Assembly: GCF_963576675.1 (NCBI RefSeq)
Contig: NC_088915.1
Coordinates: 45,971,501 to 46,035,500 of the forward strand
Direction: 5' to 3'
DNA from: Euphorbia lathyris
Taxonomy: Eukaryota; Streptophyta; Magnoliopsida; Malpighiales; Euphorbiaceae
Length of the DNA: 64,000 nt
Of this stretch, positions 11,960-23,000 are shown one piece after another. The translations under genes were made by a program, and so were the position numbers. The notes under the pieces were generated by a model. It worked only from the letters and a program-made list of their open reading frames with translations, did no database searches and was not told the DNA's origin. Within the stretch, counting starts at the first letter, position 1; every line of letters begins with the position of its first letter.

Positions 11960-12883
11960 CTAACGGGATATTTCTGGCCTTAATACGATCAATTTGAAAC
12001 TGCACGAAAGTTTCACGTTCGGTGCAGACAAAAATTGAGGCCCTGCTCGAAAGACACGTTTCACAAGTCTTTTGCGCTCGAGAAATTCATAGTCAATTGT
12101 CGGGAAGAATTCATCATCACTCCAGGGAACATCAATAGTACCCTTTGAACCGAGAATTATTCCACAGATTATATTGCCGAACCCAATCTTCTTATCTTTG
12201 GATCGAGAAGCAGCGACAAGACCTTCCATCAGAATTTTGGAAGAATCCACTGCATTGCCCTGAAATATATCTCCCAGAACATACAAATCTGTGTCACGGA
12301 CCACACTACTGAATGTGCGCCCGAATAAACTGTGACACATAAATTTAAGTAAATACAGCATGGAGTTGGAGCAAAAAGAGTGATTATAGGCGAGTTTTGA
12401 ATTGAATCGCCAGAATCCTGTAAGCATTCTCCAAATGTCTGAGGATGTCATGTCTCGTCCAGGATGACGTTTGATTGTATCCCTCGGGGGAAAACAAAAC
12501 CAAGAATGCAACTCGGGACAGCCGAAAGTGAAGATTTCGCCTTCTTGACGAAAACTGAGACGTACTCGTCGTTTATTAGTAAAACGCACGGTACAGAAGA
12601 ATTCGAGTATCCAGTCGCCTATTATTGGAAATCGCATTTGGGAGAATTTTGTCCACCCTAGGCGCTCCATATAGCGGCTCATGTCATCGGTAATGCCTAA
12701 TTGGTTGTTAAGGAATTCATCCATATACAACATTCCGGTGAAGAATGTGTAACGGAGACTCCAATAACGCCTACCTTCATCGTGGTTGAAGACAGGAAAA
12801 GGCACCCCATATCGCTTGGATAAGTCTGGGCGTTTGTTGATTGAGGCAGCATTGTGCCTATGTGATTTGTATTTGGTAGGCAT
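11960..12883 (-). pseudogene. Athila-type ORF, copy 2, 3'-shortened
   Basis: This encodes 307 residues from MPTKYKSHRHNA. It is a diverged paralogue of copy 1 (9668-10889): both have the LGWxxFxxMRFPxI block, the EFxxT segment, a HSLFGR or YLSFSLFGR block, and a DLYVL block. After the RAGPQFL segment near 12030 the frame appears shifted, since the last 20 or so residues do not resemble relatives and the coiled-coil tail is missing. The first 280 residues are open, which is more than copy 1 kept. A TATA box lies about 110 bp upstream. The protein's role is unknown; in Athila elements related ORFs lie downstream of pol. Confidence 0.65.
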
Positions 12884-12991
12884 GGTGCAAAGTTAGTGTA
12901 ACTTTAGCAAAGAACGGTGTTTGCGAAGAAAAATCAGAGTTCTGACAAAGATGAAAAAGAATTGAACCAGAACCTGAAACCTTTAGGGTTA

Positions 12992-13262
12992 ATTTATAAG
13001 AGTTTAGGATGAAAAGAGGTATTGTTTTAATTATGAAAAGGTATAAATTGTACCTTTCGGGTAATGAAGAAACTTAATGTTTCAATTGCCAAGAGGTTCG
13101 TCGAAAGGGTGAGAGTGTTTCAGGCCTGATAGTGCAGGAAATACGCGTGTCGCGACCGCGAATGGCAAAGCCGCGGTCGCGACACGCTGATTTTCTTGCG
13201 AAAATCAGGCATTAAAGCAACCTTCTGATTCACGGTAGAGAATTTAAAAATTCTCGGCATGA
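12992..13262 (-). promoter_or_regulatory. Promoter-like unit of ORF copy 2: hairpins plus TATA box
   Basis: A TATAAAT box (12992-12998, minus) lies 110 bp before the ATG. About 147 bp further up is a perfect 16-bp inverted repeat with an 11-nt spacer: GCGTGTCGCGACCGCG (13145-13160) and its complement (13172-13187). A second hairpin with 8-bp arms (GAGAATTT 13238-13245, AAATTCTC 13248-13255) follows. This is the best-preserved copy of the two-hairpin unit. Confidence 0.55.
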
Positions 13263-13546
13263 ACAGAGAAATCCGAATCAACATAGACAATTCTGAAAAA
13301 GAGTTGAACCAACTAATAAATTAATAGCAGTGCACAATGTAATGATCTTTTTTTTTCAAGGACATAGTCAAATAAAAAAGATTAGTTAGTAGTACTGTAA
13401 TTAATAGTAAACAAGATTAGTTACCCTATATTACTGAAATTAACTGCGAACACAAAAAAAAACTAACATATACTCAATGTTGAAATCTGCCATCTTTTCT
13501 ACTAACTCGACTTTGGACATATTCTCAGAGTTGCAGCATAACTTAC

Positions 13547-13726
13547 ATGTCAATCACAAGTTTGATGAGGACGCTCACAACCACATCCACTGAGGGCTTT
13601 CCACTGTTGTTGCTTAATCTAGATGATACAGTCAAATTATAAGAACTTGGACAATATGTCTTTGAGCTAACTGCAGCAATAACCTCACATACTTCAGTAG
13701 GGTTCAACCTTAATGATTGCTGTTCA
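13547..13726 (-). pseudogene. Captured exon of an unidentified plant gene
   Basis: A 180-bp stretch codes for 60 residues without a stop. It is bounded on the minus strand by an AG acceptor (TTTGATCAG) and a consensus donor (GTAAGT). The peptide includes NPTEVCEVIAAV, SSYNLTVSSRLSN and SVLIKLVIDM, which reads as a helical repeat of a conserved plant protein. I cannot name the gene. It is a single exon away from any gene context, within CACTA-1, so it is taken as a captured fragment. Confidence 0.5.
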
Positions 13727-13812
13727 CTGATCAAATTTATTTAAAATAAAAATATGAGATGAGGGAGAAATCAGGTAACTAATATCAATTGTTAACATAT
13801 AAACAAAGCTGA

Positions 13813-14000
13813 CAATAATTCCATAATTTCCCTCACACACTAGATTAATTAAGAAAATAAATTATAGGATATGTTCATTTTAAATTGAACCAAAAGGTGG
13901 AGCCACCAATAATTCCATAAATTCCCTCATACACAAGATTAATTAAGAAAATAAATTGCAGGACATGTTCATTTTAAATTGAAACAAAAGGTGAAGCCAC
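13813..14000. repeat. Tandem duplication, 94-bp unit, two copies
   Basis: The units 13813-13906 and 13907-14000 match closely. Both contain AATTCCATAA, GATTAATTAAGAAAATAAA and ATGTTCATTTTAAATTGAA. It lies in intron-like DNA of CACTA-1. Confidence 0.8.
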
Positions 14001-15165
14001 CAACATAAAACTAGATTGGCAAACATATATAGAACAAGATATTCCAGAACCATATTTAGTTTGTCAGTTAGTACAATTTCTTTATCTAAAAAAAAAGAAT
14101 AATTTTATAACATGGGATGAACAAGTTCATGCAAGTACATTCAAGTGTTAGCATTCATCGGAAAGCTGGAGCTCACTAACATAGATGCAAAACTCAAGCC
14201 AGTGATTAGAATTGAACATAAAAAAAGACCACAATGAAAATGTCTGTTACCTAGACAAAAAGATAACATCGCAAGTCTCAACCACAAAATAGGATCTCCC
14301 ATTTTATACATGTATCCATCTCGCCCTCTCTTTTGTTTTTACCAACAGTTTACCATGCAACAAGAGATCTATGATGAGACCTGCAAACTTTCTACATTTC
14401 CTATCAATAGCTTTAATAACAGCAGTCCGCAAAATAAAGATCAAACCTACACAGAATATCAGCATACGACTATTAGAGATAAAGATCAATATTATCTTTA
14501 TCCTCATCTCTTCTCTTAATTATCCTAGTTTCATTGTAATTATCGTCCCTTAATTATCTTAGTTTCATTGTAATTATCTTCTCATAAAGGGATAATACTT
14601 TCTATCCTTATTAGTTTGTAAACTCTAATGAGTCCCCCCTATGCCTATATAGATCACACAAACGATTATGATATGATAATCCGTTTTTTAGTTACCTATC
14701 TCGAGAACTTGGCTCGGAGCCATAAAGGTGAAAAATCCATAGAAATTTGCTTTTTAACAGACTATTTGGACATCAAATGAGTTGAAGCAAGTGCTGATAC
14801 AATTCATACATCTGCTCGCAAAATCCTCTTGAAATGCTCTGCAACAACAAAAAAAATGATAGAGAATTCACTGCAATTTATCACAACATATATAGATTCA
14901 TCATATACTCATCAGATCATACTCTAGTAACAAAGTTTTCCATTAAAAACTCAAGAAAATGTCACTTAACAAGATACGTAGGAGACTATCTTAACAACAA
15001 AAGAAGAAAGTCGCAAGGAAATGGAAACAGAAATTGGTCACGTATTACAAAATGGAAATGGAAGCGGAAACAAAATTAAAATGAAAAAGCAAGAGTATCC
15101 CTGCAATTGAACATCAAACATTAATTGAGTAAAGATTTAACTTATGTACCTCTTATCGCCCCAAA
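14001..15165. other. Noncoding stretch of CACTA-1
   Basis: No gene is seen. It holds a two-copy tandem repeat of 34 bp at 14516-14583 (words AGTTTCATTGTAATTATC). The rest is AT-rich and intron-like. Confidence 0.6.
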
Positions 15166-15832
15166 TCAGATTAACCCTCCAAATAACATCATTAGGAGCA
15201 CTGAGTTAACATTTCTGATTGCATAAAGTACACCTCTAAAACCATTGTATGCATTCAGCTTTGGTTCTATTGACACCATATTTTCATCCATTTGTAAGGA
15301 TAATGCCCTAACTCTTGTTTCCATTAAGCTTTTTTTATCCTCTTCCACCACTACAATTTCCCTTTGGCAACCCCTTACTGCCCTCATCACCTGCACAATA
15401 ATACTTTATTAATCAAGACTTAAACCATTGAGATAGTGTAGAGTAAAAAAGTGTGCAACTGACCTGGCGAGAATGTTGTGGAGTTAAATGGTGGAAACCA
15501 TGGAGAGAGGAAGCTAAATTAGAAGCAGAGGAGTAATAGTTTTCGAAACCAGAAACAGCAGATTTGAGAATATGACAAGCTTCCCAAAGTCTAGAAGTTT
15601 CATCCATGTATTCATCTAGCCATTTTTCACCAATGGGAAGGTGAAGTCTTTGAACCAAAAGGGTAAGTTGGGAATGGAAAGATTGAAGAGATGAAAGAAG
15701 GTTTTGAAGGAACTGAAAAGACATGATGAAATTGTTAGAAAGGGAAGATCTATGGAGATCGTCCAGCCTACGAGTGAGAAAATTGTAGAAGCCATTAACA
15801 GAAGAAGTAGTGCATGAAGAGGAAGGGTCCAT
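15166..15832 (-). pseudogene. Captured fragment of a BYPASS1-like (BPS1/DUF793-type) gene
   Basis: Two exons are visible. Exon 1 (15832-15464) starts MDPSSSC and includes [20 protein letters not shown], a hallmark of plant BPS1-like proteins, and ends CAG before a GTCAGT donor. After a 73-bp intron (15463-15391), exon 2 starts at 15390 after a TTGTGCAG acceptor and includes RAVRGCQREIV and NGFRGVLYAIRNV. It then meets a TGA at about 15166 and the rest of the gene is missing. Both splice sites are intact and exon 1 joins exon 2 in frame. BPS1 family proteins affect root-to-shoot signalling in Arabidopsis; this family member's role is unknown. Loss of the 3' part and the CACTA setting indicate a captured, non-functional copy. 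Confidence 0.7.
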
Positions 15833-17280
15833 TATAATAAACAACAGCATCAACAATCTGATTGCTCTGCTGATTCAATCCCCCTGAAGCTACAACCACC
15901 AACGATAACTAGATATAAAAACTTGTTTGGAACACATGTATCTGCTTCACAACAGTCTATTTGTCTTTGTTGCAAGATACTCCTAGAACTCTACATATAA
16001 GTCTTCCTCATTGCACTCAATCTCCAGTATGAGCAAGAACTTAACATTCTACTTGTCTTGAGGCTAATTCTTATCCCTCTTAGGACAACTAATCTTAATT
16101 TTAATGTGATGATGCAAGTTCCAAACCCTTTAACTTTTTTTATGAGGAATTTGTCAACATTTCCATTTTTTAAGCATCGCTTAAATAGGTTTGTTAAACT
16201 GGCATTTACTATAGCAGTCGCTACATTCTAACCCACATGAAGTAAAAAGCAAAGAAATCAAGACTTACATCAAAGAAATAACTACTCGTCCTATGAATTA
16301 GGTATAGATCAAACCTCATAGCAGAAAACAAACGAAACTAACCCTAACGAAACCCAGAAACAAACGAAACCCAAAATGAAAGAAAGGAACGAAACCCAGA
16401 ATGAACCAAAGGAACAGAAATAAACACAATTACAGAACAGAGGAAAACTATATGTACAAATAACAAGTAAAAATTGTGAAACCTGGACACGGCTCCAAAG
16501 CAAAAATTACTAAAAAATAGCAAGATACCATCGTGTACCTTCTACTGACTCATACACTAGAATATGCAAAATAAATCTCACTAGTAAGAGAAAGAGGATA
16601 TACCAGATTCAAAGCAAAGAACTCGAACGAACTCAAGCAAACTGAAGCAAACTGAGGAACTCAAGCCAACTTGAACTCGAACGAACTCAAGCAGACGGAG
16701 AAACTAAAGCAGACGGAGGAACTCAAGCAAACTTAAACTCGAACGAAATGGGTCTAGGGTTCTTCGTGCAATTAAATGGGTTTAATCGCAGAAGGAAGAA
16801 ATGGTTTAGGTTTTAATCGCAGAAGCAAAAAGAAAAAACAGAAGATTAGGGAAATCGGCTCTTCGCGCAAATAGAGAGAAGGGACAATAAGAACGTTTTT
16901 TATCTAAGGTTTTAGGGTTCCTTGCACAAATAGAGAGATAAGAAAGAGAAGAATAAGTGTGGAAAATAATCGAATTTTTCAATATATATTTAAAAATTTT
17001 AATATTTGTTATAGTTAGTGAATGGTTGACAAGAAACAAAATGTGTTCAGATGGTTAAGATCGTTTGTGGGTGTTTTATAACTGGTTAAAGGTTCGATCC
17101 TCCATATTTACATAATAAGTATATTTTTCAGTTCATTTTATTTTTAATTAATTTATATGAGATAAGTTTTTAAGTTCATAGGTATATACATGCTATTTTA
17201 TTTTCATCCTTTTTTTAATTCTTTAGTATTTTAAGAAATATGAAGAAAAAATAATTATATTCAAATAGTAGTTCGTATTA
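15833..17280 (-). other. Leader-like and intron-like DNA of CACTA-1
   Basis: There is no coding exon. On the minus strand the part nearest the transposon end (16950-16600) has AAACCCTAAAACC and a Leu/Ser-free pyrimidine-rich look typical of a plant 5' UTR. It includes a degenerate short repeat (GAACTCAAGCAAAC words, 16612-16747). The rest resembles a first intron. This suggests that a gene's 5' region was captured with its exons. Confidence 0.4.
17047..17103 (+). repeat. Possible tRNA-derived SINE fragment
   Basis: A TGGTTAAGATCG word (box A-like, about 17052) is followed 28 bp later by GGTTCGATCC (17091-17100), a perfect RNA polymerase III box B. The spacing fits a tRNA-like SINE head. No full tRNA fold or poly(A)/T tail was confirmed. 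Confidence 0.35.
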
Positions 17281-17609
17281 GTTGTGTCGCACTTTTAAAA
17301 AGGAGCGACACAAAGATAACACACTACTTGTGTCACTTTTATAAAAGCGTGTCACAAAGATAACGCACTCTTTGTGTCGTTTTGGTAAATGCGCGTCACA
17401 AACTTGCTCTTGTGTCACACTGTAAGACATGCGATACAAGAAGTAACTTGTTTGTGACGCACGCTCTTCAAGCATGACACAAGTGATGACACATAATACT
17501 TAGTTGTGTCGCGTTTACAGAACGCGCGACACTAGTTACTCTGTTGTGTCGCTTTCTCTTCAAGCGCGATACAAGAGGTGCGACACAAGTGAGCATTTCT
17601 GTACTAATG
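17281..17609. repeat. CACTA-1 terminal and subterminal repeat region
   Basis: At least ten copies of short words of the type TTGTGTCGC or GCGACACAA occur in both orientations, with pairs separated by 10-20 bp that could fold. The end itself is GTACTAATG. Subterminal repeats of this type bind the CACTA transposase in known elements such as En/Spm. The last five bases differ from the expected TAGTG by one change. Confidence 0.65.
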
Positions 17610-19506
17610 ATTTATTCAACCTGATTGAAAAACTTCTAAATTTTCATATATGAAATAACGGATTTAATGCAGGCTCTGATACCAATGAAGGAAAATAGGC
17701 AAACGTATAGCAGCGGAAATATAAAATTTTAACCTATTTCCAATAACCCAAGATCCGTTAATCGTTATTTCATATAAAGAGTGATAAAAGAAATACCTTT
17801 CAGAAGTTCTATCTACCATTGCAAACGAAGTGCCCACAACTCTTACTTCGAGTTCCCGAGCACAAAACAAAAACAATGGAAGATCAAGTTAGAATCAACC
17901 GTTTATAACAACCAAAGTAGATTGTCTCTAATTAATCAATACAAGATCAAGGATAAAGAGAAATAGATGAAAATCAATTGAACGGAAGGAAGCGGTAGAT
18001 AATCTCATCCTCGAACAGGGGGGTCGGAATTCTCTCTCTTGGATTGCTTGGGGATGTCGAAAATCACTATGTAGGGGGTATCTATAATCTCTTGTATCTA
18101 ATCCCTAGTTAGATAGAATTAGGTTATTGAATAAGAATTTAATTCGGAATAGAATTCTTAATTATTATCTATTAATATATCTAAATATAAAGATAATAAT
18201 AATAACCTTATTGGATAATAATAGGAGTAATATAATCTAATTAAAACTCCTAATTTAATTATCCTTTTATTAATTTAATTCATAATCCTAATCTAATTAG
18301 AATTGTAAAATCAAATTAATTATTTATGTATCCACTATACATAAAATCGCCCCCTACAGTTACTGGGCCCTATTGGGCTTAGTCGGGCTTCCATCAATTA
18401 ATTAACATCTGTTTCTCTTTTGGGTTCCAAGTCTTATGTGTGACCCATTAGGTTCTTATTGCTTCTAGCCATATGCAACTATTAAATTAATTTTCAAAGA
18501 ATTATATTTAATCTTTGCATAACGGAATGATGCACGAAGAATGTGATTAGCAAGTCCCTAATCATTCCCCCAGAGCTATAAGAAGACAGGTTGATTCTGT
18601 CGTTGACCTTTCCGTATTAGTTACAGTATAATTCGATCCTTTATCAACTACGTCCTTGAACGGAATCTTATGACTATGGATACTGTCAAGTCACATATAG
18701 CGAGACGTTCGTTTTACTTGTACAGGCCGAGTCAACTCCAATTAGATAGGTTAAGAGAAATCTGTATTTCAATCTTAAGCTATCACCTTGCAAGGATTTA
18801 GAGTCGAGTCTTCCACAAGCGATCCATGGACATATCTCCCATTTATCGGGAGTGATAAATGCTCAATCCAATGTATAACTATCCCACAATTACTTCCTGT
18901 GATACCCAACGTCTGCTGTTCACACCCTAGAGTCATCTCTGTTAAGGATCGTGTTACAACAGGATCAAAGCGTCACATTCTGTAATCCAGAATTACTAAT
19001 TAACATTCCTTTGAGTCTGAGGATTACTTATACCTATTAATACCAATGAGATGAACATGTGACAAGGATGAATCTACCCATCCTGTTATCTCAAGTCGGG
19101 TCCCCAATCCTAATGAACTTCTTTTCATCAGATCCATGTAACTGTCCAGATATCTGTATATATGAAGCTTGTGAGATCAGCATTCTGTCGGGATAGAAGA
19201 CATTGTTACATGCAAGTCTCAACAGTGATATGTCAATCCTGAACATATTACTTGACTTGGGGTGGTTTTAAGTTTATTAGTTTATTATAAAGTTTCGTCT
19301 CACTTCATGCTTGTATGAACACTTTATAATCACCTTAAACAAACTCACGGATTTCCTTTTATTAGACTTTATTTAGTTCTTAAAAGGGATTGCCTTTATA
19401 TAGTTATAAAACATATATCTCATTAAAACAAATGATATAAAGAACACTTCATTTACATTAAGTTTGTATCCTAGAACAATTGTCTATAGGACACTAAACC
19501 CCAACA
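17610..19506 (-). mobile_element. Copia-C: 5' LTR, primer binding site and a leader scrap
   Basis: The minus-strand LTR runs from TGTTGGGG at 19506 to CCTTCA at 17686 (1821 bp). It is followed by a tRNA-Met primer binding site (17673-17684, minus TGGTATCAGAGC) and about 60 bp of leader (17610-17672) that match Copia-A. CACTA-1 interrupts the leader at 17610, and no coding region of this copy was found further left. The LTR end reads TGAAGG where Copia-A has TGTAGG, as in Copia-D. Confidence 0.85.
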
Positions 19507-19533
19507 TTGTCTATAGGACACTAAACCCCAACA
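19480..19533. repeat. 27-bp tandem duplication of the Copia LTR head
   Basis: The last 27 bp of the Copia-C LTR in window order (19480-19506) are repeated exactly at 19507-19533. A target-site duplication for this family would be about 5 bp, so this is a separate local event. Confidence 0.9.
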
Positions 19534-20023
19534 GTACTCAGCGGTAGTAATAGGAGTGGGTAGAGGAATAGAGGAAGGTACTCTTGTATACTCAGCTTCT
19601 GTTGTAAAAGGTTTTGTGCTCTACCTTTAAAGAGCTCAGTAGAGGATTCAAAAAGCTCGGAACGAGTTCCGGGGACTGGATGTAGGCGGAGAGGCCGAAC
19701 CAGGATATGTCTGCTGAGTAACATATTTCTAACCCTTAACTCCTTTATATATTGCTTGCTATAAAACTGACTTAGTAACGAACTCACGCTGAGTTGAGTT
19801 CACTGAGAAGCTGAGTTCAGGAATAGACTTTAGTGCTATCTCTCGACTCAAGAAAAGAAACAGACTTAGTCACCAGTTGACTAAGCTTGTGTCTTAAACT
19901 ACTCAGCACTGCTGTGTAAACCTTTTCTTAAAGAAAAAAAAAGTGAGTCTTAACGGACAAAATTTTTGAATAGTTCCTATCCCCCCCTTGGAACTAATCT
20001 TGTCACGTTACACGGGACCAACA
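19534..20023 (-). repeat. LTR fragment of another retrotransposon family
   Basis: The minus strand starts TGTTGGTCCCGTG at 20023, a typical LTR start, and runs about 490 bp with CTGAGT/ACTCAG words and a TATATAAAG box. No CA end is found near 19534, so the LTR is truncated there by the junction with Copia-C. It sits inside the 3' LTR of the Gypsy element at 20024. The family was not identified. Confidence 0.55.
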
Positions 20024-20079
20024 ATAGCTACTTTCCCACCTTATTCCTCCTTTGATATGTAACAATACCTCCCCCTTTA
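20024..20079 (-). other. Gypsy polypurine tract and truncated 3' LTR
   Basis: The minus strand reads AAAGGGGGAGGTAT (tract, 20065-20078) and then TGTTACATATCAAAGG, the start of the 3' LTR. Only 41 bp of this LTR remain before the foreign LTR fragment at 20023. Confidence 0.75.
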
Positions 20080-23000
20080 GAGCATTCTTGTCCCCAAGAA
20101 TGATAAAACTCAGGAAACTGAGAACTGATAGTAGATTCATCCTCCCAAGTGGTATCCACTGCTGAAAAACCAGACCACAGAATTAACAACTGTGGAACTG
20201 AAGAAGTACCCACCATGGCCGTGCGAGTATTTAGAACTTTAGCAGGCTGGATATCCCACTCTGCATCAGTGATAGGAGGAAGAGTAGTAAAAGTAGGGAT
20301 CGTAGGATCCAAACATTTCTTCAAAAGAGACACATGGAAGACATAATGAATTTTGCTTGTAGGAGTTAATTGCAACTTATAAGCAACATAGCCAATGCGC
20401 TCCAGAACTAAGAAAGGCCCATAATACTTAGATGATAGCTTAAGACAAGTGCGAAGAGCAACAATAGTCTGGCGATAATGCTGCAACTTGAGGAAAACCA
20501 TGTCACCAACATTGAACTCTCGATCAGAACGCTTCCTGTCAGCAACCTGCTTCATGCGATTCTGAGAAGAGGTTAAACACTCCTTAAGAAAAGAGCTCAT
20601 AGATTCTCGGGCTCGAAGGAAATCTTCAACAGCATCAATAGGGGAGTTTGTATTAGGGACCACATGAAGTTGGGGCACACTTCCATATAAGGCTTGATGA
20701 GGACTCATCTTAATGGAACTATGATAACTGGAGTTATACCAATACTCAGCTAAACTCAACCAACTATGCCATTTCTTAGGAGAAATAAAACACATACTCC
20801 TGAGATAATGTTCCAGACATTGATTCAGCCTTTCAGTTTGACCATCTGTTTGAGTATGGTAAGCACTACTGAACTTAAGTTGAATGCCCAACAGCTTCAT
20901 AAGTTCTTTCCAAAATGCACATGTAGAGAGACTTTATCCCGGTCTGATACTATGGACTTAGGCATGCCATGTAACTTGAAAACACAATCCAAAAATGCCT
21001 TGGCAACCTGAGCTGCATTAAAAGGGTGCAAAAGTGGGATGAAACGGTCAGATTTAGTAAATCTATCTATCACCACCAAGATAGTGTCAAACCTTCCAGA
21101 TTTGGGTAGTTTCTCCACAAAGTCCATGGAAATATCCTGCCAAACCCCTTGAGGAATCATGAGAGGTTGCAAAAGTCCTAGATATGCAGAATGGTCTGGT
21201 TTACACCTTAGGCAGGTGTCACAAGAAGCTACAAAAACAGTGACATCCACCTTCATTTTTGGCCAATAAAAATGTTGTTGCAATCGAGTGAAAGACCCCT
21301 TAACTCCAGAATGCCCAGCAATTGAAGAAATGTGACATATAGCCACAAGTCTATTGCACAAATCTGTACTAGAACCAATGTAGATTCTTTGTTTGAAATG
21401 TAAAATGCCTTGTTGCAAAGTATATCTTGGGTCACTATCAGGTTGAATGGACAACTGTTGGATTAGAGCAGATGCAACTGAATCTCCTGCATAAGAATGA
21501 ATGACCTCTTCCAACCAAGTTGGAATAACTACTGGAATATCCTGAAGCTCTACAGAATCCTCCATCTGCCTTCATAAGGCATCAACAACTCTATTTTCCA
21601 CCCCTTTTTTTATATTGAATAGTATATTTCAATCCAAGAAGCTTAGAAATACCTTTATGTTGCAAGTATGTATGAAGCTTTTGCTCCAACAGGTGCTTGA
21701 TACTTTCATGATCAGTTTTGATGATGAAAGAAGTACCTTCCAAATAATGTCTCCAAACTGTGCAAGCATGTAAAATGGCCAACAGCTCTCTCTCATATGC
21801 GGACAAAGACTGATTCCTAGGGCTGAGACTTTTAGACAAAAAACAAATAGGTCTGCACCCTTGCATTAACACTGCACCAATACACATTCCACTAGCATCA
21901 CACTCCAATATCAAAGGCTGAGAAAAATCAGGCATAGCTAAAACCGGTGCTTGTGTCATGACCTGTTTGAGCTGTAAAAATGCAGTTTGAGCCTCATCAT
22001 GACAAGCAAACCTATCCTTCTTTAATAACTCAGTCAAGGGTTTACTAAGAAGGCCATACCCCTTAATGAACCTTCTGTAATATCCTGTCAGTCCAAGGAA
22101 ACCCCTCAATCCTTTTAGAGTAGTAGGAACATGCCACTCTATCATGGCTGCAATCTTATTAGGATCTGTAGCAACACCCTCAGATGATATTACATGGCCC
22201 ATATAAGTGACAAAGGACACATCAACATCATATTTAGAACCCTTAGCACACAACTGGTGATTGGAAAGGATTTGAAAAACTAATTCCAAATGTTTCAGAT
22301 GCGTAAACTCAGAATCACTATAAATGAGAATATCATCAAAAAACACCAGCACAAACTTTCTAAGATAGGGTTGCAAAACTGTGTTCATCAAGGATTGAAA
22401 TGTAGCATGAGAATTTGTCAATCCAAATGGCATTACCAAGAACTCATAGTGTCCAGAATGAGTCTTGAATGCAGTTTTAGGAATATGCACTTCCTTCATT
22501 CTTATCTGGTGATATCCAGACCTGAGATCAAGCTTAGTGAAAACCTTTGCTCTTTGTAACTCATCAATGAGTTCCTGAATAACAGGAATTGGAAACTTGT
22601 CCTCAACAGTGGCCTTATTAAGCTCCCTAAAATCAACACAAAATCGCTAGGTTCCCTCCTTTTTTTAACTAGGAGAACAAGAAAGGCATAGGGACTGATG
22701 CGAGGTTGTATAATTCCACTATCCAGCATTTCAACTATTAGTTTCTCTATTTCATTTTTCTGATGAAAAGAGTAGCGATAGGGTCTTACATTAACAGGTT
22801 CATCTGTTTTAAGAGGAATAGCATGATCATGGCTCCTTTTAGGAGGTAAAGAGGTAGGAGGAACAAAAATGTGCTGATATTTAGTTAATAAGGGTAGATA
22901 AGCAAGAGGTGCCTTAGGTACATGCTCGGGAAGGTTAATTGAATCCTCAAAAGGTTGCTCCTGAACTGATATAAGAAACAATGTTGAAGAAACTCCTTTC

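Larger units (their letters stand above)
6768..13340 (-). mobile_element. Athila-2: Athila-like element with two tandem ORFs, 5' side lost
   Basis: On the minus strand the end of the element is clear: 3' LTR (8249 to 6768), polypurine tract (8250-8270) and an internal region with two related ORFs (12883-11960 and 10889-9668). No gag or pol is present and no second LTR is found to the right, so the 5' side is lost; the boundary near 13340 is approximate. A solo LTR of the same family lies at 49757-51221. The left flank of the LTR is tatct (6763-6767). The unusual point is the duplication of an ORF together with its own TATA box and GC-rich hairpin. Confidence 0.7.
13341..17609 (-). mobile_element. 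CACTA-1: right part of a CACTA-like transposon with captured gene pieces
   Basis: The right end is recognised by the terminal words GAGCATTTCTGTACTAATG (a changed CTAGTG end, 17591-17609) and by many short TGTCGC/GCGACA repeats in the last 330 bp. It abuts Copia-C leader sequence at 17610, so it inserted there. No matching left end (CACTAGTACAGAAA) was seen, so the left boundary is set where Athila-2-like sequence fades, and is only approximate. No transposase is visible. Inside are exon-like pieces of at least two plant genes on the minus strand, pointing away from the right end. Confidence 0.6.

Noticed and set aside
17278..17600. CRISPR-like regular repeats
   Set aside because: The repeats are short, degenerate and in both orientations, and adjoin a CACTA end; the genome is that of a plant.
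18788..18985. 65-residue ORF found again at 56186 and 63713
   Set aside because: It recurs because it lies in the Copia LTRs; it has no domain and is too short to be taken as a gene.
17610..19506. Continuation of the Copia-D LTR on the far side of Athila-2
   Set aside because: Copia-C has a complete LTR with its own primer binding site and leader, so it is a separate copy.
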